Of a stretch of 64,000 nucleotides of DNA, positions 58,693 through 64,000 are shown in pieces. The position numbers and the translations under genes were made by a program. How positions within the stretch are numbered: position 1 is the stretch's first letter; the number at the start of each line of letters is the position of its first letter. The DNA comes from a bacterium. Lineage in GTDB: Bacteria; Patescibacteria; JAEDAM01; Absconditabacterales; Absconditicoccaceae. Under the pieces are notes generated by a model. The model was not told the origin of the DNA. It did no database searches and saw nothing but the letters and a program-made list of their open reading frames with translations. The stretch covers positions 14,216 through 78,215 of the forward strand of contig JAFTEM010000026.1 of the NCBI GenBank assembly GCA_017453665.1, read 5' to 3'.

Positions 58693-60117
58693 TTAATCAA
58701 TAGGGACAACTCTAATTTGTGGTTGACGAATACCATTATAGAGTCTTACTCCAATGATAATAATATAATCTCATTTTTTGATAAGTTTCTCTTCTTTAAG
58801 AACATCAATGGCCATTTCTTGATCTTCAGACATATGCTTTGAGAATTTTCTTACCTTATTAGAAAATACTCAAAAACTAATTCCTGTAGAGTAGAGCGTA
58901 GTATCATCCTCAGTAAAAGAAACAACAGGAATATTAGGTTTAAGCGCTGATAAATATCTCGCCAAGTTTCAAGAATAAGAGAACGCAACAACAGCTTTAG
59001 CATGAATCTCATCAGCAAGCATTAAAGCATAACGAGAGAGTGCTTTCTTTAAAACCTCAGCTTCATTAGTTGTTTGAATATCAAAATCTTTATGTTTATT
59101 AATAGTCGTTTTTTCTGCTTCAGAAATAATCTTTTCCATATATTGAACCGCTTTAATAGGATATTTTCAAACAGCCGTTTCATCAGAAAGCATAACTGCA
59201 TCAGCTCTCATTATCACAGAATTATAAACATCACTTACTTCTGCTCTTGTAGGGAATGGGTTTGAAACCATACTTTTCATAAGTTCTGTTGCAATAATCA
59301 CTGGCTTTCCATAACGAAAACACATATCAAGAATCTTTTTCTGATAAACAGGTAACTCATGAATAGGCATTTCTATTCAAAGATCTCATCTCGCAACCAT
59401 TATACCATCAGAAAATTTTACAATATCCTCAAGATTATCTAGTGCTTCTTTGTTTTCTATTTTAGAGATAATCTTTATATGTTCTCATCCATTTTTATCT
59501 AAAAAATGTCTAATTTCTTTTACATTCTCTCAGCTTCTAATAAATGATGCTGCAACATAAGAAATTCCCATCTTGATTCAAAAAAGGATATCTGTTTTAT
59601 CCTTCTCAATCATGGCAGGGAGCGATACTTTCACTCAAGGAAGATTAATATGTCTTTTAGATCAAATCTCAGCATCATTCAATGCTTTGAGAACTAAATG
59701 ATCTTTCTTCTTTTCTTTTACTTCAACAAGTAATAATCCTGAATCAATGATGATTTCATTTCAAACCGCAACATCTTTAAGAATTCAAGGATAATCACAA
59801 AAGATATCAGAATTTTCAGTTAATTTACTCTCATCAATAAAAAGCCTAAAACATTGATTCCTTTTTACTTCTAATGCTTCTTTTCTAACTCCCGTTCTAA
59901 TATCAGGACCTTTAGTATCTAATAGTGTACTTAATTGAGTAATTCATTCTTTATTTGTTTTATTGATACTCTCTAATAAATTTTTAGAACTTTCAGGTGT
60001 TGCATGGGTAAAATTAATCCTAATAACATCAACTCATGCATTATACAGTTGAATTACTCTTTCAATTGAACAATCATCTTTTACCGTAGCAATAATTTTT
60101 GTTAGTTGGGTTTGCAT
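58693..60117 (-). CDS. pyk: Pyruvate kinase
   Basis: 474 residues. LTKIIATVKDD and AGVDVIRINFTHATPES at the N-terminus (TKIxxTxGP and RxNFSHG), EIIIDSGLLLVEVK, KMGISYVAASFIRS, DGIMVARGDLGIE, LPVYQKKILDMCFRYGKPVI, AEVSDVYNSVIMRADAVMLSDET are the pyruvate kinase active-site series. It makes ATP from PEP. Whether upper glycolysis is present cannot be told; the window's only other glycolytic gene, an iPGM homologue at 371, looks inactive. Confidence 0.95.
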
Positions 60118-60185
60118 CGAAGTAATCTAGAAGTTAAATTTTGTTTTTGTAGAAGAAGTGTTATGTTGACCTAAATTTAATGAAT

Positions 60186-61508
60186 TTACGCATTTGAATT
60201 CTTTTTGATGGCAGCAAGCTCTAAGAAATCACTCCATCTTCTTTTTCAATAATTTGTTAATTGGACTTGTTCATGTCCTTTTCAAGCAAGAAGTACAATA
60301 TCTCAAGGCTTTGCTATTTCACTAGCAAATTTTATAGCATAATGTCTTTCAGGAATGATATACGATTCTCTTCAAGGAGCTAAAAATCTTTCTTGGATAG
60401 GTTTGCTGAGTTCATTAAGAATGCTAAGTCTATTCTCAGTTCCTGGATCATCATCCGTACAAATCGTAATATCAGAATATTTCCAAGCCAAATCTCCCAT
60501 AATAGGTCTTTTTTCTGTATCCCTGTTTCCAGGAACTCCAAAGACAGTAATGAGTCTATGTTCTCATTTTTGTCCATCCAAGAAGCTTAATGTTTTTTCT
60601 AAAGCATCTGGAGTATGAGCAAAATCTACAAAATAAGTTGCTCAATTAATCTCTTGTTTTTGTAATCTACCATCAACTCCTTGAAAAGCTTCAACAGATG
60701 GTAGGATAGTATTAATATCGAGTCCCATTTCTATTGCTACAGCAATAGCTGCAAGAATATTACTTACATTATATGAACCTAAAAGATGAGTCTTGGCACT
60801 GTATAATTTTCATAAATATGAGAAAGTAAATTCAGTATGATCAAGATGTTCTATAATTTGTGTAGCTTTTAAAATAGATGATGCCGAAATTGAATAATTA
60901 ATTTTTTTATCTAATGGCATTTCTTCAAACCATCTTCTCCCTTGATTATCATCTGATGGGAATACTCCTATTTTTGTTTGTTTAGAATTAGATAAAACGT
61001 TCTTAAATAGTTTCTTTTTTGCTACAGAATATTTTTCCATAGTTTGATGATAATCGAGATGATCATGTGTAATATTTGTTAACACTGCTACATCAAACTC
61101 AAGCCCCTCAAATCTATGTTGATCTAATCCTTGAGATGAAGCTTCTAAAACAGCAATTTTACATCATTCATATTTACTAGCGGAAAGAAGTGCTTGAAGA
61201 TCAAAAACATCCAAAGAAGTCATTTTTTTAGGATTTGGTTTTCTCTTTGATCATACTCTGATATCTGCTGTACTAATTGAAATGGTAGGAGCTACATTAT
61301 CATTAAGAATCTTTTGGATAAGGTTTACAGTAGTTGTCTTTCAGTTTGTTCCTGTCACTCCGATAACAAAGAACCCATTTCATGGTGTTCAATATAATGA
61401 ATTAGCAATATTTCATTCAGCTTTTTTAAAAAGATGATAGAATACAGAGTCTTTAAATACAGGGTAAATCTTATCATACATTAATATTTTCTTCAATAAT
61501 TCTTTCAT
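60186..61508 (-). CDS. murE: Mur ligase, MurE-like (UDP-MurNAc-tripeptide synthetase)
   Basis: 440 residues, shorter than MurE (about 490) because the N-terminal UDP-binding domain is cut to about 45 residues. [18 protein letters not shown] is the ATP loop, [14 protein letters not shown] and [12 protein letters not shown] the substrate blocks, [14 protein letters not shown] the third; [16 protein letters not shown] sits where MurE enzymes carry DNPR or DNPA (the specificity motif for meso-DAP or Lys), here DDPG, so the added diamino acid cannot be assigned. LLAGKGHEQVQ closes. Confidence 0.85.
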
Positions 61509-62374
61509 AGAAAAACCTTATGAGAGTTAAAAATAATTATTTTTATCAGTATAAAGTATAAAGAACTTTCTTAATTTTACAATAATTTCTTTATATTTTA
61601 AATATCGATGGACATACAATTCAGATTAATTGCTATAAAAAAGAGGACTAGAGGAAGCAGTGGCTTGATATCTTGAAGAAAAGAAGTTTAAAGATGAAAA
61701 TGTATAGCAAGCAGTATTAGTAACATGAGAGTTGTTAATGTCTTTAAAACATACATATTCTAACTATATTGGAAATACGAAAGATTTTCTTAATAATTTT
61801 AGTAATATTTTATCTAAGTAATTAATTAGTATATAAGTGATTTCTACTTAAAAATTTTTAATTAAAATACATTTTATAAGATTAATAAAGTTAGAACAAA
61901 AGATCTCAGAAAATAACGTAAAAACTTACATTTTAACTTCTTTTAGATTGTAGTATTAGCGGATGATAAAAATATCATCAAGCAGGAAATCACAGTAAAA
62001 TATGATAGAATCGTTGTAGGAGAGAAGAGTAATCTTTTTCCCTCTTTAGTATAAGGAATATCTTTCCCTTAAAAATATTTTCTTATTAAAATCTATTTTC
62101 TTATCAAAATCTATTTGCTAATATGCCATAAATTATGAAAGAAACATCTCCAGTTCTTTTGTTTTGTTAAGTTGAGTGAGCCGATTTCCATATTCCTTTT
62201 CTTTTAGCTAATTCAGAAACTGAAAAATAGAATTTGTTTACATCTCTTTAAGGAGATTATTGAAAATAATTAAAATGTCAACTCCATAAAGTTTATAGAG
62301 GGGGATGATTTTTTCTAAAAAAATAAATTTTGTTTAAAATTAGAGTTGAGGAATATTTAAAAAACTAAGACTTC
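61509..62374. other. Long non-coding, decayed region with remnants
   Basis: 866 bases without a credible complete gene. A short frame with an internal TAG (61651-61821) looks like a decayed gene end. A partial direct repeat (TCTTAT[TA]AAAATCTATT-like, about 62080-62112) is present. No tRNA, rRNA or transposase found. The stretch probably holds the promoter of the next gene near its right end. Confidence 0.55.
61651..61821 (+). pseudogene. Possible gene remnant
   Basis: A frame reading EEAVAGYLEEKKFKDENV, then TAG, then QAVLVTGELLMSLKHTYSNY and on to TAA at 61819-61821. It looks like the end of a helical protein with one nonsense change. No family recognised; the call is weak. Confidence 0.25.
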
Positions 62375-64000
62375 ATGAAAAAGTTTACAAGTATTTTATC
62401 AGCACTAGTATTTTTGTTAACAGAATTAGTAAGTCCAGTTACTTATGCTGTTTCAGAATACTCAGAAATCTGAGGGGGGGGGGAAGACTTAAATAGTTCT
62501 TCCTCAGCTGTTGTTTATGTAGAAACTTCAGATGATACGTGAAGTCAAGATGAAGAAGAAAGTAAAACTAATGAAGTAAAGAACTGATTAAATACAGAAG
62601 AAATAACATGAAAAGCAATACGTAATTGAATTGTTGTAAGCGTAGTAGCACCTATAGCCTCATTTCCTGAATGAACAAAATTAGTTATTAAACCAATAAA
62701 AACTCAGAGTTGAATAAAAAAAGTACAAGAAACTTTAGCAGAAGAAATCTATGAGATAGAAGAAGATACTACAATGGTAGCTTTTGATATCTCTTTTTTA
62801 GATCCAAAAAGTTGAGAAGAACTTCAGCCAGTAGAATGAAAAACAGTACAAGTAACGTTTAATTATGCGAACAATAGTGAATTTAAAGAGGCAGAAAAAG
62901 AAAATAATGTAGAATTATCAGTTTTTCGTATTAATGATAAAGATAAAGAATGAAATAAACTAGAAGAGTGAGAGGAAACTGTAGAAAAAATACGAATAAA
63001 CAGTGAAGAGACAAAAAAAGAAGACAACGCTTTAGTCGTAGATGCAGAACACTTTTCAACATATGTTGTAGTTACTTCTCCACTATTAACAGCAACCTTG
63101 GTGTGAAACTGATGAACAGCAATGAATAATTTCTCATATTGAACAATAAGAGTATGAGATTATATCATAATGGATAGAAACCTATGAGCAACAGTACAAT
63201 GAACTTCAACTAGTTCATATTGATACCATTACCAGTGGTGAAACAACTATTGATTTTCGCCTGATAAAACACCAACAGCATCTTCATTAAGAGAGGAGCG
63301 AAATGACGGTTATTCTAGTTGAACATTCATAATGGATTATTCATGGATGTATAATGGATCTTCTTTTGATCGTCGGAATAATTGACCATGTCCTAGTTGA
63401 TGGCATGTGCCAACAATGGATGAATGGGATTCTATTGAGGATACGAGTTGATTGGTGGCAACTGAATATAAATCGCATTTATATCTGCCTACTGCTGGTT
63501 TCCGTTCTTATGATGATGCTACAGTCCTGATTGATCAGAGTATCAAAGGCTATTACTGGGCTAGTGATACTATTTATAAAGGTCATGCCTATAACTTATT
63601 ATTCGATGCGTCTACAGTCTATCCTACGAATGCTAGACCCAGAGGGTATGGGTTCTCTGTTCGTTGTTTCAAGGATTCCTCATCTTGGACTGTAACCTTT
63701 AACTGAAACTGATGAACTGCGACCACTTCAACTGTTGATATAGAAGATTGATTAACTCTAAATCTTTCAAATTATAGTGCAACAAGGAATGGATATACTT
63801 TTGTATGATGGAATACTTCATCAACAGCAACAACAACAATGTCGAATAATCCTATTGTACAGAGAGATTTGACATTATATGCTGTACGGAAAGATACAAC
63901 AAAACCAACAGTAACATTAACAAGTACAGCAACATTAAAGAGCGCAACGCAAACAGCAACATTAAAATGTACAGATGGAGTGGGAGTAACAGCATATTAT
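62375..64000 (+). CDS. Secreted surface protein: Fibrobacter-paralogous domain plus InlB-type repeat (partial at window end)
   Basis: At least 542 residues, no stop by 64000. Signal peptide MKKFTSILSALVFLLTELVS ending near TYA. Residues 33-36 are Gly-Gly-Gly-Gly, encoded by TGA plus a G10 tract. A region of charged and Thr/Ser-rich sequence follows (about 60-240). Residues about 255-440 (VGDYIIMDRNLGA, YQWGNNYGFSPD, PCPSGWHVPTMDEWDSI) form the Fibrobacter succinogenes major paralogous domain. VTFNGNGGTATTSTV and YTFVGWNTSST (about 444-515) are a Listeria/Bacteroides InlB B-type repeat, and an Ig-like repeat starts at the end (TLKCTDGVG). A likely adhesin or cell-surface protein. Confidence 0.8.
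62474..62483 (+). repeat. G10 homopolymer tract (candidate phase-variation switch)
   Basis: Ten consecutive G in an AT-rich genome, in frame directly after the signal peptide. With nine G the frame hits TAA within 3 codons after the tract (AAG ACT TAA); with eleven G it hits TAG within 4 codons (AGA CTT AAA TAG). Length changes would therefore switch the protein off. Confidence 0.9.

Noticed and set aside
1..64000. tRNA-Gly(UCA) or any other tRNA/rRNA gene
   Set aside because: I checked the intergenic gaps by eye and found no cloverleaf with the T-loop consensus; the window seems to have none.

Overview
The window is AT-rich and bacterial, and it reads correctly only if TGA codes for glycine (genetic code 25). 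With TAA and TAG as the only stops, dozens of apparent fragments join into full-length genes, and in-frame TGA falls on invariant glycines of well-known motifs: the MutS GRGTSTYDG loop, the SbcC LSGGQ signature, the TyrRS KFGKS loop, the GHSLG nucleophile elbow of a hydrolase and patatin GVSAG motifs. This recoding is known only in Absconditabacteria (SR1) and Gracilibacteria (BD1-5) of the Candidate Phyla Radiation. The AT richness, tightly packed genes and mostly A/T-rich leaders without Shine-Dalgarno sites agree with such a host.

Layout. 1-6.3 kb: a degenerate phosphoglycerate-mutase-like gene (+) faces a minus-strand run of membrane proteins, a lipoprotein, a DUF59 protein, TsaB, RuvX and an anchored unknown. 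6.5-15.3 kb (+): MutS, dTMP kinase, an FtsW/RodA protein with an unusual insert, an unknown, a stand-alone 5'-3' exonuclease, a membrane metallophosphoesterase, a serine hydrolase and a DUF721-like protein. 15.3-23.7 kb (-): one giant secreted protein of about 2820 residues made of thrombospondin type-3 calcium repeats and about fifty cysteine-rich CGNG repeats; an FtsB/DivIC-like gene follows. 24.3-27.3 kb (+): MutL, a small unknown and an SLH-like exported protein. 27.5-33 kb: flavodoxin, small membrane proteins, a ZIP metal transporter and a conjugation-type ATPase with a C-terminal S1 domain. 33.1-38 kb (+): LeuRS, two tandem patatins and RsmE. 38-44 kb (-): GlyRS, a nucleosidase-like protein, two further unknowns or regulators, a HIT protein, CutA and TyrRS. 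44.1-51.5 kb (+): a 1084-residue unknown with a consensus promoter and a strong Shine-Dalgarno site, AMP phosphorylase and SbcC. 51.5-54.4 kb (-): PAP2 phosphatase, endonuclease III, HtpX and LemA. 54.6-55.9 kb (+): an IscU/SufU-like protein and a WecG/TagA glycosyltransferase. 56-61.5 kb (-): IF-2, pyruvate kinase and MurE. 61.5-62.4 kb: decayed non-coding DNA. 62.4 kb to the end (+): a secreted Fibrobacter-paralogous-domain/InlB-repeat protein with a G10 tract just after its signal peptide.

The gene set fits a small cell with a peptidoglycan wall (FtsW, MurE), mismatch repair (MutS and MutL), nucleotide salvage through AMP phosphorylase, at least lower glycolysis (pyruvate kinase) and heavy investment in large surface proteins, as expected of a host-attached CPR bacterium. 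The least explained parts are the giant Cys-rich protein, the G10 contingency-type switch in the last gene, the S1-tailed ATPase, the 1084-residue unknown and the catalytically degraded homologues of iPGM and IscU.
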